The notes: a model not told the origin generated them from the sequence alone. A stretch of 64,000 bases of DNA from Paenibacillus sp. (GCF_035645195.1 NZ_DASQNA010000041.1:124001-188000); one strand, 5' to 3'. Counted from the first letter of the stretch, positions 36,441-45,401 are shown. Translations and numbers: made by a program.

Positions 36441-36760
36441 CGCTTTCGCGGCTCATCGGCTCAACTTTCTTCGCGGCGCTCCTTGTCATGTAACCGCTGT
36501 CATGTTACTATAGGAGATGGAAATTTTGTCCGAACATTACTTGTGCGCTCATGGAAGGGCGCCGGTCGGCGGCGAAGCAGCGAACCTGTTCTCCCGTTTT
36601 CCGGTCTTCCATCCCGCGGCATGACAACGTTGGTTCCCGTAGCGATCCTGCGGCGAACGGCGACCGTCATTCTCTTGGCTCGCTTCATCGGGGCCGGAGG
36701 TGGCGGTTTTCTTTTTGTCCGGGGCGAAACGTATTCCAAGGAGAAGGAGTTGTGAAGGAT
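36441..36760 (+). other. intergenic region with promoter, operator-like repeats and long leader
   Basis: 320 bases without a supported gene. The left part holds the promoter at 36483-36512. The remainder (about 250 nt) would be the 5' leader of the transporter gene. It contains GC-rich self-complementary stretches and a T-rich GGCGGTTTTCTTTTTG at about 36701-36716, but I could not match it to a known riboswitch. Confidence 0.5.
36483..36512 (+). promoter_or_regulatory. promoter with overlapping direct repeat
   Basis: TTGTCA (36483-36488) and TACTAT (36507-36512), spacer 18. TGTCATGTAAC and TGTCATGTTAC occur 14 bp apart across the spacer, a possible regulator binding site. Confidence 0.55.
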
Positions 36761-38041
36761 ATGGCGAAGACAAAGAACCGTTGGCTGATTGCGGCATCCG
36801 CCGTCGGCATTCACATCTCGATCGGATCGGTGTATGCCTGGAGCAATTTTACGAACCCGCTCATCGAAAAATTCGGCTGGAGCGCGTCGCAGGTGCAGTT
36901 TACGTTCAGCTTGGCGATTTTGTTTCTCGGGTTGTCGGCGGCGTTTCTCGGCCACTTCGTCGAAAAGTACGGACCTCGGGCATCGGGGCTGCTTTCGGCT
37001 GCGTTTTTCGGCGTCGGCGTATTCGGCTCCGGCTTCGCGGTGAACGCCGGCTCGCTGGAGCTGCTGTATTTGTTTTACGGCGTACTCGGGGGGATCGGGC
37101 TCGGCGTCGGATATATCGCGCCCGTCTCGACGCTGGTCAAGTGGTTTCCGGATAAGCGGGGCATGGCGACGGGACTCGCGATTATGGGGTTCGGCTTCGC
37201 TGCCGCGATTTCGAGTCCGATCATGGAAATGCTCATTACGAGCGTCGGGCTCGCGAACACGTTCTTCGTGCTCGGCGCCGCTTACTTCCTCGTCATGGGC
37301 GGCTCTTCGCTGTATATGGCGCGCCCGCCGGAAGGCTGGCTGCCCGCCGGGTTCAAGGCGAAGCTCGAATCGAAAGCGAAGCGCATCGCCGTCGATTTGT
37401 CCCAACTGACCGCGAACGAATCGATCAAAACGAGAAGGTTTTACTATTTATGGGTAATGCTGTTCATCAACGTTACGTGCGGCATCGCGATTTTGTCGGC
37501 GGCGAAGCCGCTCGCTCAGGAGAGCATCGGGATGAGCACGGCCGCGGCGGCGGCGCTCGTCGGCGTGCTCGGACTGTTTAACGGGATCGGGCGCATCGGT
37601 TGGGCGAGCGTGTCCGATTATATCGGCCGCCCGAATACGTACACGATTTTCTTCGCCCTCCAAATCGTCTTGTTCGCGCTGCTGCCGTTCACGACGGCCG
37701 CCGTTCCCTTCCAGATCATGCTAGCTATCGTGTATACTTGTTATGGAGGCGGTTTCGCGTCCATTCCCGCGTACATCGGCGATTTGTTCGGAACGAAGCA
37801 GCTCGGCGCCATCCACGGTTACATCTTGACCGCATGGGCGGCGGCGGGGCTGGCAGGTCCGCTGTTCGCGGCGTGGATGAAGGATACGACGGGGTCGTAC
37901 GCCAACAGTCTCGTCTTTTTCTCGGGATTGTTCGTCGTCGCCTTAATCGTGTCGCTGTTGATCCGCATCGACATTCGCCGGCTTCGGGAGGAGAACGAGC
38001 GCCAAGCGGCGAACGCGAACACGCGCACGATCGCCTCGTAA
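36761..38041 (+). CDS. OFA-family MFS transporter (oxalate/formate antiporter-like)
   Basis: 426 aa, twelve hydrophobic segments. Begins NRWLIAASAVGIHISIGSVYAWSNFTNPL, the typical N-terminus of the oxalate:formate antiporter family, and contains GLGVGYIAPVSTLVKWFPDKRG. ATG 36761 preferred over GTG 36752, which lies too close to the SD AAGGAG. Together with the downstream FdhF-like enzyme and FdhD it suggests transport of formate, oxalate or a related carboxylate. Transported substrate is inferred from context. Confidence 0.88.
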   Translation: MAKTKNRWLIAASAVGIHISIGSVYAWSNFTNPLIEKFGWSASQVQFTFSLAILFLGLSAAFLGHFVEKYGPRASGLLSAAFFGVGVFGSGFAVNAGSLELLYLFYGVLGGIGLGVGYIAPVSTLVKWFPDKRGMATGLAIMGFGFAAAISSPIMEMLITSVGLANTFFVLGAAYFLVMGGSSLYMARPPEGWLPAGFKAKLESKAKRIAVDLSQLTANESIKTRRFYYLWVMLFINVTCGIAILSAAKPLAQESIGMSTAAAAALVGVLGLFNGIGRIGWASVSDYIGRPNTYTIFFALQIVLFALLPFTTAAVPFQIMLAIVYTCYGGGFASIPAYIGDLFGTKQLGAIHGYILTAWAAAGLAGPLFAAWMKDTTGSYANSLVFFSGLFVVALIVSLLIRIDIRRLREENERQAANANTRTIAS

Positions 38042-38112
38042 CGCGGAGGGACGCAGTTCGTCTTGGAATCGCTTACTTCGAAAATTCGGCAGTCCAAAGG
38101 AACGACGCACTT

Positions 38113-38511
38113 ATGAACAAATACGAAGCGGAATTCAGCAATCTGGTACGCGCGTTTCGAAAGCGCCACATGGGGAAAGGCCCGAGCCATATCCGCACGA
38201 CGTTTTGCCGCAATTGGGCGATCTGCGAGCTCGAAGGCAATTTATCCCCGGTCGAGAAGTTCATCGCGGAGCATAAAGAAGGCAAACCGATGCTTCGCGC
38301 CGCGCGCACGGAGATGGTGAAATCGATGTACCGGAAGCATCATCCGGTCGAGATGGAACAATTTCTCGGCGCCAAGTTCGTCGATTTGTACGTCGACATC
38401 GACATCGAGAAGGATTACGGCATTTCGATTTTCGTGTTCGACATCAATTTGGAAGAGAAATTCGGCCGCGGCGGCCCGGCGAACGGGTCGCCCGGCGCCG
38501 GACACGCATGA
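38113..38511 (+). CDS. DUF2294 family protein
   Basis: 132-aa cytosolic protein with the DUF2294 pattern: RKRHMGKGPSHIRTTF near residues 17-32, ELEGNLSPVEK, and VDLYVDIDIEKDYGISIFVF. Function unknown; relatives (YbcI-like) occur beside membrane transport and formate dehydrogenase genes in Bacillales. Lies between the OFA transporter and the molybdoenzyme and is followed by a terminator. Confidence 0.82.
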   Translation: MNKYEAEFSNLVRAFRKRHMGKGPSHIRTTFCRNWAICELEGNLSPVEKFIAEHKEGKPMLRAARTEMVKSMYRKHHPVEMEQFLGAKFVDLYVDIDIEKDYGISIFVFDINLEEKFGRGGPANGSPGAGHA

Positions 38512-38576
38512 CGCGAAGGCGGCTGTTCGACCGCCCGCGCGCAGGTTGGCACTTGGCAGCGACCCTGCTCTAGACT

Positions 38577-38631
38577 AACCGCCACGCATCCTCGACAACC
38601 GATCGACATCGGGGGACGTGCGCGGTTTTTT
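38577..38631 (+). terminator. intrinsic terminator after DUF2294 gene
   Basis: AACCGC-CACG pairs with CGTG-GCGGTT across a long loop with one bulge, followed directly by TTTTTT. Confidence 0.55.
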
Positions 38632-38679
38632 GTTCCGCTTGGGCGGGAGGCGCTTGAATATAATGGCAATGAGGTGAGC

Positions 38680-41034
38680 ATGATGGGGACTACGAAGCAT
38701 CCTGGGCCGATTCGACTGCCCAGCACGCCGGATCCGAAGCTGTGGGTCAGTCCGGTCCCGTTCGGACTCGGCAAAATCAAGCCGAAGCATATTCGGGACA
38801 CGCTGAAGGTCGCCTGGGATAATCGCGACAATTTGCCATACGCGGCCCGCATTTTGACGCAGGGCGTTTGCGACGGCTGCGCGCTGGGCGTATCCGGGCT
38901 GTACGATCGAACGTTGACCGGGCCGCATCTGTGCACGACGCGATTGAACGTGCTGCGGCTCAATACGATGCCGGCGATTCGCCCGGAGGTGCTGCACGCG
39001 GACATCGACGAGCTGCGGAGGCTCAGCAGCGCGGAGCTGCGCCAGCTGGGGCGCTTGCCGTACCCGTTGCGCCGGAAGAAGGGGGAGCGCCGGTTCCGCC
39101 GCGTCACGTGGGACGAGGCGATGGACGCGATCGCCGCCAAAATCCGCTCGATCGACCCGAAGCAGCTCGCGTTTTTCTTGACGGCCCGCGGCATTACGAA
39201 CGAAGTGTATTATACGGCGGCGAAGGCGGCTCGCTTCCTCGGCACGAACAACATCGACAACGCTTCGCGCATCTGCCACTCGCCGAGCAAGACAGCATTG
39301 AAGCGGTCGATCGGCATCGGGGCGTCGAGCTGCAACTACCAGGATTGGATCGGCACGGACGTGCTCGTGTTCTGGGGCTCCGTCGCGGCGACGAACCAGC
39401 CGGTATCGACGAAGTATATGTACGCGGCGAAGCGGCAGGGCACGAAAATCATTATGATAAACCCGTATCGAGAGCCTTCGATGGAACAGTATTGGATTCC
39501 GTCGATCCCGGATAGCGCGCTGTTCGGGACGAAGCTCGTCGATGATGTGTATCAGGTGAACATCGGCGGCGACATCGCCTTCATGAACGGCGTCATCAAG
39601 ACGTGGTTCGAGATGGAGGAGGAACGCCCCGGCTCGGCGATCGACGAATCGTTCGTCCGCGAACATACGACCGGGCTCGAGGAGCTGAAAGTCCATGCGC
39701 TCCAGCAGGACTGGGAGCTGCTGGAGCGGTCGTCCGGGCTGTCCCGGGCGCGGATCCGGGAATTCGCGGAGCTGCTGGCGCGGTCGAAGTCCGGCGTCTT
39801 CGTCTGGTCGATGGGCCTCACGCAGCATCGGTTCGGCACCGACAACATCACGCAGGTCGTCAACCTCGCGCTGCTGCGCGGCTTTCTCGGCCGCAAGCAC
39901 TGCGGCGTCATGCCGATTCGCGGCCATTCCGGCGTGCAGGGCTCCGGCGAGATGGGGGCCGATCCGTTCTCGCTGCCGGGCGGAGAATTCGACCCGCGCA
40001 CGATCGATCGAATCGAACGGCTGTGGGGCTTCCGCCTGCCCGAATGGCAGGGGGACATCGTCGGCGTATCGCTCGAGAACGCGACGCTGCCGGACGACCA
40101 TGAGCGGAGGCTGAAGGTGTTTTACACGTCGGGCGGCAATTTTCTCGAAACGATGCCGGACCCGGAATTCGTCCGACAATGTCTCGAACGGGTGGAGCTG
40201 CGGGTACACCAAGACATTATTTTGAACACGTCGACGCTCGTCGACGCGGCGGAGGAGACGATCGTGCTGCCGGCGATGACGCGGTACGAGCAGCGAGGCG
40301 GCGGCACTTCGACGTCTACCGAGCGGATGGTGTATTTCTCGCCGGAGATCGAAGGGCCGCGTATCGAGGAAGCTCGCTGCGAATGGGAGATCTACGTCGA
40401 TCTCGCCTCCCGCGTCAAACCGGAGCGCAAACACCTGATCGCGTTCGAATCGGCCGAGCAGATCCGCGCGGAAATCGCGAAGGCGAACCCGAACTATGAC
40501 GGCATCCAGCATTTGAAAGCGCGCGGCGACGTGTTTCAATGGGGCGGCTCCTGGCTGTGCGAAGGCGGCGTCTGTCCGACGCCGGACGGGCGCGGCCGCT
40601 TGATCCCGATCGAGCTGCCGGAGCTGCGGAAGCCGGAGGGGCATTTCTACGTGACGACGCGGCGCGGCAAGCAGTTCAACTCGATGGTCTACAGCGACAA
40701 GGACCCGTTCAACGACGCGGATCGGCGCGACGTGCTTATGCATCCGGACGACGCCAAGGCGCTCGGCATCCGGGACGGCGAGGCCATCGTCGCGTACAAC
40801 CGGTACGGCACGTTCCACGGGCGAGCGAAGTTCGCGGACACGCGCCGCGGCAACGTCGCCGTCTATTGGCCCGAAGGCAACGTGCTGATACCGAAAGGCG
40901 TCTACGAGCCGCACGCGGGCATCCCCGAATATAACGCGGCCGTCGTCGTCGAACGCGCGGACACGTTCTTCGCGTTCAAAGACACGAAATACGCGGAGAA
41001 ACGGATCGAGGAATTGGAGACGGAAGTTCATTAA
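38680..41034 (+). CDS. FdhF/YdeP family molybdopterin oxidoreductase
   Basis: 784-aa molybdenum bis-MGD enzyme related to formate dehydrogenase H and Escherichia coli YdeP. An Fe-S cysteine set is seen as CDGC near residue 65 plus a Cys in HLCTTRL; the molybdenum-ligand position is Cys in SRICHSPSKTAL, where FdhF has selenocysteine. ATG 38680 follows GAGGTG; TATAAT at 38659-38664 is the likely -10. YdeP homologues are tied to acid tolerance in E. coli, and the true reaction is uncertain. Cytoplasmic (no Tat signal). FdhD encoded directly downstream would mature the cofactor. Confidence 0.9.
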   Translation: MMGTTKHPGPIRLPSTPDPKLWVSPVPFGLGKIKPKHIRDTLKVAWDNRDNLPYAARILTQGVCDGCALGVSGLYDRTLTGPHLCTTRLNVLRLNTMPAIRPEVLHADIDELRRLSSAELRQLGRLPYPLRRKKGERRFRRVTWDEAMDAIAAKIRSIDPKQLAFFLTARGITNEVYYTAAKAARFLGTNNIDNASRICHSPSKTALKRSIGIGASSCNYQDWIGTDVLVFWGSVAATNQPVSTKYMYAAKRQGTKIIMINPYREPSMEQYWIPSIPDSALFGTKLVDDVYQVNIGGDIAFMNGVIKTWFEMEEERPGSAIDESFVREHTTGLEELKVHALQQDWELLERSSGLSRARIREFAELLARSKSGVFVWSMGLTQHRFGTDNITQVVNLALLRGFLGRKHCGVMPIRGHSGVQGSGEMGADPFSLPGGEFDPRTIDRIERLWGFRLPEWQGDIVGVSLENATLPDDHERRLKVFYTSGGNFLETMPDPEFVRQCLERVELRVHQDIILNTSTLVDAAEETIVLPAMTRYEQRGGGTSTSTERMVYFSPEIEGPRIEEARCEWEIYVDLASRVKPERKHLIAFESAEQIRAEIAKANPNYDGIQHLKARGDVFQWGGSWLCEGGVCPTPDGRGRLIPIELPELRKPEGHFYVTTRRGKQFNSMVYSDKDPFNDADRRDVLMHPDDAKALGIRDGEAIVAYNRYGTFHGRAKFADTRRGNVAVYWPEGNVLIPKGVYEPHAGIPEYNAAVVVERADTFFAFKDTKYAEKRIEELETEVH

Positions 41035-41053
41035 TGAAGAAGGAGGGGGCGGC

Positions 41054-41857
41054 ATGGACGACTTCGCCGGCGAACGCGTTTCGCTCAGGCGGCGCATCGT
41101 GCGCTACGGCGCCGACGGCGTGCGGGACGAGGAAGACGAGATCGCGGTCGAATACGCGCTGACGATTCGGCTCGACGGCGACGATTTCGCCACGATGGTG
41201 TGCACGCCCGCCGATTTGGAGGAGCTCGTCGTCGGCTTTCTCGCCTCGGAGGGCGTCATTCGGCTTCCTAGCGACATTAAGTCGCTGGCGGTCGACGAAG
41301 CCGCCGGCTTCGCCCGCGTCGAGCTCGTCAATCCGAACGCGGCGGGCAAGTCGACCGTCTCGAAGCGGTTCATCGGTTCGTGCTGCGGCAAGAGCCGGCA
41401 GTTTTATTTCCACAACGACGCGCGGACGGCGAAGACGTCGACGAGCGCGGTGACGCTGACGCCGCGGCAGTGCCGGTCGCTGATGGCGGAGCTGCAGGCG
41501 TCGTCCGGCGGCTTCCGCGCGACGGGCGGCGTCCATAACGCGGCGCTCTGCACGCCCGAAGCCGTCGTCGTCGCGAGAGCCGACATCGGCCGCCATAACG
41601 CGTTGGACAAAATTTACGGCTACTGCCTGCAGCGGCGCGTGCCGACGAAGGACGCGATCGTCGCCTTCAGCGGACGCATCTCCTCCGAAGTGCTGCTCAA
41701 GGTCGCGAAAATCGGCGCCGGCGTCGTCCTTTCGAAATCGGCGCCGACGACGCTCGCCCTCGATTTGGCCGACGACCTCGGCATTACGGCGGTCGGCTTC
41801 ATCCGCGGCGAGTCGATGAACGTGTATACGCATACGCATCGGATCATAGAAGCGTAA
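41054..41857 (+). CDS. fdhD: formate dehydrogenase accessory sulfurtransferase FdhD
   Basis: 267 aa. Transfers sulfur to the molybdenum cofactor of formate dehydrogenase-type enzymes. The sulfur-carrying pair is Cys110-Cys111 in GSCCGKS; the conserved GGVHNAALC and ADIGRHNALDKI motifs are present. AAGGAGGGGG precedes the ATG, 19 bases after the molybdoenzyme stop, so the two are cotranscribed. Confidence 0.95.
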   Translation: MDDFAGERVSLRRRIVRYGADGVRDEEDEIAVEYALTIRLDGDDFATMVCTPADLEELVVGFLASEGVIRLPSDIKSLAVDEAAGFARVELVNPNAAGKSTVSKRFIGSCCGKSRQFYFHNDARTAKTSTSAVTLTPRQCRSLMAELQASSGGFRATGGVHNAALCTPEAVVVARADIGRHNALDKIYGYCLQRRVPTKDAIVAFSGRISSEVLLKVAKIGAGVVLSKSAPTTLALDLADDLGITAVGFIRGESMNVYTHTHRIIEA

Positions 41858-41860
41858 TCG

Positions 41861-41886
41861 ACTCCCCGGTTTGGGGAGTTTCGTTT
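41861..41886 (+). terminator. intrinsic terminator after fdhD
   Basis: ACTCCCC / GGGGAGT stem with a 5-nt loop, then TTCGTTT. Confidence 0.8.
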
Positions 41887-41915
41887 GAAAGCGCATCCCT
41901 TTGGCATTTTTTCCA

Positions 41916-41924
41916 TGGTATAAT
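41916..41924 (+). promoter_or_regulatory. extended -10 promoter of the VOC protein gene
   Basis: TGGTATAAT, with no convincing -35 hexamer at normal spacing. The same CATGGTATAAT string recurs at 43177-43187 before the toxin gene. Confidence 0.55.
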
Positions 41925-41984
41925 AGTTTCGTAGAGGCAAGATAGAAGATTCGCCTCATAAAATCCAGGAGAGTGGGAAGCGCG

Positions 41985-42359
41985 ATGATTCGGAAAGTCG
42001 GTCAAATTATGCTGTATGTCAACGATCAAGACAAATCTCGGGATTTTTGGACGGAAAAGCTCGGCTTTCGGATCGTGTCCGAAGGAAGCCTCGGCGAGAT
42101 GAAATGGATCGAAGTAGGACCTGCGGACGCGGAAACCAGCATCGTATTGCACAATAAAGAGCTCGTCGCCCGAATGTCCCCGGGGTTGAATCTCGGCACG
42201 CCTTCCCTGATGTTCTTCACCGACGATCTGGACCGGTTGTACGGCGATCTGAAGAACAAAAACGTCAACGTCGGCGAAATCGTGACGATGCCTACCGGAC
42301 GGGTGTTCAATTTCTCGGATGACGAAGACAATTATTTCGCCGTGATGGAACGGCAATAA
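41985..42359 (+). CDS. VOC family protein (glyoxalase/bleomycin resistance fold)
   Basis: 124 aa, one vicinal-oxygen-chelate unit pair: MLYVNDQDKSRDFWTEKLGFRI and a second half with LMFFTDDLDRLYGDL. Chelating residues are not clear enough to assign chemistry. ATG 41985 behind GGAGAG. Single gene with its own promoter. Confidence 0.88.
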   Translation: MIRKVGQIMLYVNDQDKSRDFWTEKLGFRIVSEGSLGEMKWIEVGPADAETSIVLHNKELVARMSPGLNLGTPSLMFFTDDLDRLYGDLKNKNVNVGEIVTMPTGRVFNFSDDEDNYFAVMERQ

Positions 42360-42433
42360 CGTGCAGGCGGCTGGTTCGTTCGACCGGCCGCCTTTCCGTC
42401 CATGTTACATACTACTGGAAAGGAAGATCATTG

Positions 42434-43087
42434 ATGAGTTTGCGCCTTGAGGCATGGATGATCGGGGACGATACGGACGCGCCGTACCACCCGCTAGAAC
42501 CGGCATTGAAAGCGATGCAGGAGATTTTGCAAGAGGAGTTCGACGTAACGGGCACGGAGGATTACGACGCGTTCGCGCGGCTCGAGCCGTCGCGGCTGCC
42601 GCTGTGCATCAGCTATACGGATTGCTGGCTGCGGAGCGGCCCGACGCCGGAACAAACCGCCGGATTGCTTCGTTACGTGGCGGGCGGCGGGGGACTGCTC
42701 GTCGTCCATACCGGTATATCCATCCAAGCGAGCTACGAGCTGGCGCAAATGGTTGGCGGCAAGTTCACGACTCATCCGCCGTATCAACCGCTGAAGTATG
42801 TTCCGGCCGGGGACGGACATCCGTTGATGGACGGAGTCGCACCGTTCGAGATGGACGAGGAGCCGTATATGTTCGAGCTCGATTCGTTCTCGCCGAGGAA
42901 CGTATTCTTGGAATACGAGTTCGAAGGCGCGCGCATTCCTGCGGGATGGGAGCAGCGGTACGGACTCGGCCGAGTCGTGTATCTGCAGCCGGGACACAAT
43001 GCGTCGTCGTTCCAAGTAGAACCGTATCGAAGGCTGATTCGCAACAGCGCGCGCTGGGCGGCCAGCGTCGAGGGCGGGAAGGAATGA
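42434..43087 (+). CDS. ThuA-like domain protein
   Basis: 217 aa with the class-I glutamine amidotransferase-like fold of trehalose-utilisation protein ThuA: LLVVHTGISI, GGKFTTHPPY, HPLMDGVAPFEMDEEPY and GLGRVVYLQPGHN. Such proteins occur in sugar degradation clusters, but the reaction is not settled. AAAGGAAG upstream of the ATG. Confidence 0.85.
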   Translation: MSLRLEAWMIGDDTDAPYHPLEPALKAMQEILQEEFDVTGTEDYDAFARLEPSRLPLCISYTDCWLRSGPTPEQTAGLLRYVAGGGGLLVVHTGISIQASYELAQMVGGKFTTHPPYQPLKYVPAGDGHPLMDGVAPFEMDEEPYMFELDSFSPRNVFLEYEFEGARIPAGWEQRYGLGRVVYLQPGHNASSFQVEPYRRLIRNSARWAASVEGGKE

Positions 43088-43178
43088 GGATCACGCAGCG
43101 AACGCGAACGATCCGTCATTCCGTATTTGGCGAACTAAAAAAATAGGAACATACATTCTATCATTGTAGAAATTCCCA

Positions 43179-43187
43179 TGGTATAAT
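43179..43187 (+). promoter_or_regulatory. extended -10 promoter of the small toxin gene
   Basis: TGGTATAAT; transcription would begin near 43194, giving a ~185-nt mRNA up to the terminator at 43379. Confidence 0.55.
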
Positions 43188-43217
43188 TATGAAGTACAAT
43201 TGAATCTTGGGCGGGTC

Positions 43218-43249
43218 ATGGTTTCCCTTCGAAAGGGGGTGAAACCATG
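43218..43249 (+). promoter_or_regulatory. hairpin masking SD and start codon of the toxin mRNA
   Basis: CATGGTTTC (43218-43226) pairs with GAAACCATG (43241-43249), with an inner CCTT/AAGG pairing around CGAA. The stem buries AGGGGGTG and the ATG. Translation block by such 5' hairpins is typical for type I toxins. Confidence 0.65.
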
Positions 43250-43342
43250 GAGTTGAAAGATGCGATTACGATCATGATCCTATTCGGAACGTTCGTCATA
43301 GCACTTTTAACGTACATCGGAAATCACTACAAGAGAAAGTAA
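43247..43342 (+). CDS. putative holin-like (type I) toxin
   Basis: 31-aa peptide MELKDAITIMILFGTFVIAL then TYIGNHYKRK: a short N-terminal amphipathic stretch, one TM helix (about residues 7-24) and a basic tail. This is the layout of the putative holin-like toxin family in Firmicutes (TxpA/BsrG-like membrane toxins). Strong SD AAGGGGGTG, its own extended -10 promoter, and a terminator whose stem begins at the stop codon, as in compact toxin mRNAs. An antisense antitoxin RNA is expected from the minus strand across the 3' end but is not proven. No phage genes are around it. Confidence 0.75.
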   Translation: MELKDAITIMILFGTFVIALLTYIGNHYKRK

Positions 43343-43379
43343 AAACCCACCCCAAGGTTGCTCGCCGGAGGTGGGTTTT
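43342..43379 (+). terminator. terminator of the toxin mRNA
   Basis: 10-bp stem AAAACCCACC / GGTGGGTTTT closing an 18-nt loop. Confidence 0.8.
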
Positions 43380-43567
43380 CGTGTCCTGAGACTTAGAAGG
43401 GAGAAACCCATCCAAGCCAATTGTATAGCCGAGTGTTCGCCGCACTCGGCTTCGTTAGTTACAGAATACCATACAGATCGCCGGATGGAAACCCTGAAAG
43501 AGACATTTTCGAGGCGGCGGAACGCCGCGAACGCGCGCTTCCGCCGGCGTCGGGCGGGAGGCTTCGC

Positions 43568-44212
43568 ATGAAAGTTCGAGCGGAAGGCATCATCTTCGAC
43601 TTGGATAACACGCTGCTGCGGTCAAACATCGATTTCGCGCGCATGAAGACGGAGACGCATGCGTATCTCGCTGCCCGCGGCGTGCTGCCGAGCGGCATGA
43701 ATTTGGAGGCGCACACGACGGCGACCGTCATCGAAGCGGCGATGAATACGAACCGCATGACCGAGCAGTGGATTCGGGAAATGTGGGACATTCCGAGACG
43801 GCTCGAGCTGCTCGGCATGGAGAACGCGGAGCTGGAGCCCGGCGTCCCGGAGGCGCTCGCCCGGCTGCGCGGGAATCGCCGGTTGGTCGTCGTCACGAAC
43901 AACTCCGTCGAAGCCGCGGTGAGGGCGCTGCGCGACAACGGAATATACGAAGCGTTCGACTGCGTCGTCGGCCGGGAGATGATGCGTACGCTGAAGCCGG
44001 CCCCCGACGGATTTCTGTACGTGCTGGAACGGTTTCGGGACATAGCGGCGGGGAAATGGATTTCGGTCGGGGATTCGTGGGCGGACGGCAAAGCTTCGGC
44101 GGCCGCCGGCATCCCGTTCGTCGCTTACCGGGCGGACGAGCCGAGCATGCGCCGGATGGGCGTCGCTCCGATCGGGCACATCGCGGACATTAGGGAATTG
44201 ACCGCGGAATGA
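43568..44212 (+). CDS. HAD family hydrolase (phosphatase-like)
   Basis: 214 aa. Motif I DLDNT (Asp11, Asp13), motif II VVTNNS, motif III Lys in TLKPAPDG and motif IV GDSWADGKAS are all present; a helical cap sits between I and II. Likely a small-molecule phosphatase. ATG 43568 follows CGGGAGG. The upstream hairpin GCCGAGTG/CACTCGGC (43429-43450) belongs to the toxin-HAD gap. Confidence 0.88.
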   Translation: MKVRAEGIIFDLDNTLLRSNIDFARMKTETHAYLAARGVLPSGMNLEAHTTATVIEAAMNTNRMTEQWIREMWDIPRRLELLGMENAELEPGVPEALARLRGNRRLVVVTNNSVEAAVRALRDNGIYEAFDCVVGREMMRTLKPAPDGFLYVLERFRDIAAGKWISVGDSWADGKASAAAGIPFVAYRADEPSMRRMGVAPIGHIADIRELTAE

Positions 44213-44258
44213 CATCCGACGGAACGGCTTACGCATATATTTTCATTTCCTTCGCGCG

Positions 44259-45401
44259 TCATGAATGTCCGTGTTTATAATCCCGCGGACTTTGCCCGGT
44301 CAGCTTTTTGAATGTGAGCGAGAAGTAGCCCGGGTCGCCGAACCCGACCATCGCCGAAATTTCGGTGACCGGGTATTCGCCCGAAGCGATCAGCTCCTTC
44401 GCTTTCTCGATGCGGAACCGGTTAATGTAATCGGTCAGCGACTCGCCCGTTTCCTTCTTGAACAACCGGCTCAAGTAGCTTTGATTCATATGGACGTGGT
44501 CGGCCAGCGTTTCGAGCTGCAGCTTCTCATGATAATGCGCTTCGATATAACGCAGCAGCTGCTGGATTCCCCGATGCGTGGAGGCGGGCTCCGGCCAGCC
44601 GTTCGCCTGCGATGCGCCGCCGCAGGAGGCGAGGGCTTCCTCGCAGGCGGCCCGCAGCCCGGCTAGGGACACGGCTTCGCCGTTCCAACCGATCCGCGGC
44701 GGAGCGAGCACCTCCCGAAGCCGGTCCTCCAGCTCCTCCGGCTCGAAGGACGCCGCGGGCGCGACGACGGCGACGCGGCGTCGATCGACCGCCAGTGCGT
44801 AGATCGGGCGCGGATGCCGCTCTTCCGCGAAGGCGTCGACGAGCCGGCGCGCGGCGTCCGAGGCTTCCGGCGTCTCCAGCGCCAATACACGATACGGCCC
44901 TGGCTCGACGCCGAGCTCCGCGGCCGCTCGGGCCGTGTCGGCTTCGTCCGCGTCCGCGCCCGTAAGCAAATCGCGGAACCAGGCGGCGCGAACTTCGCGC
45001 AGCTGCCGCGCGAGCCGCCGATCGGCTTCGATCCGGTCGATCGCCCGGCCGATCGCTTCTTTCAGCTTCGGAATCGGATTCGTCTTGACGATAAAATCGA
45101 TCACGCCGTACCGAATGGCGGACTGCGCATAAGCGAAATCGGCGAAGCCGGTCAAGATGACGACTTTGATGCCCGGGTGCTCACGCTGCACGTATTCGGC
45201 GAGTTCGATGCCGCTCATCCCGGGCATGCGAATATCGGCCACGACGATGTCGATCGGCTCGCCGTCGACGGCTCGTTTCGCTTGAAGGCCGTCCTCCGCA
45301 ACGTGCGCTACCCGGCACTGCAGCGATTCCCAATCCATGAAATGGACGAGTCCGTCGCGAATGATCGGTTCGTCGTCGGCGATCAGAATGCGGTATGTCA
45401 T
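44259..45401 (-). CDS. YesN-type response regulator (receiver plus AraC domain)
   Basis: 380 aa: receiver with Asp56 in VVADIRMPGMSG and Lys at IVKTNPIPK, a short linker, and an AraC domain with LETLADHVHMNQSYLSRLFKKE and VTEISAMVGFGDPGYFSLTFKKL. Overlaps the kinase gene by four bases. Expected to control the divergent importer at 47.4-53.3 kb. Confidence 0.92.
   Translation of the reverse strand: MTYRILIADDEPIIRDGLVHFMDWESLQCRVAHVAEDGLQAKRAVDGEPIDIVVADIRMPGMSGIELAEYVQREHPGIKVVILTGFADFAYAQSAIRYGVIDFIVKTNPIPKLKEAIGRAIDRIEADRRLARQLREVRAAWFRDLLTGADADEADTARAAAELGVEPGPYRVLALETPEASDAARRLVDAFAEERHPRPIYALAVDRRRVAVVAPAASFEPEELEDRLREVLAPPRIGWNGEAVSLAGLRAACEEALASCGGASQANGWPEPASTHRGIQQLLRYIEAHYHEKLQLETLADHVHMNQSYLSRLFKKETGESLTDYINRFRIEKAKELIASGEYPVTEISAMVGFGDPGYFSLTFKKLTGQSPRDYKHGHS

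Noticed and set aside
36513-36760. Riboswitch (Moco or similar) in the OFA transporter leader
   Set aside because: No match to conserved loop sequences I can recall; only generic GC-rich pairing.
38575-41097. 840-codon open frame antisense to the molybdoenzyme gene
   Set aside because: It mirrors a well-conserved real gene; GC-rich codon bias leaves the opposite frame open. The translated product is Arg-rich with no family resemblance.
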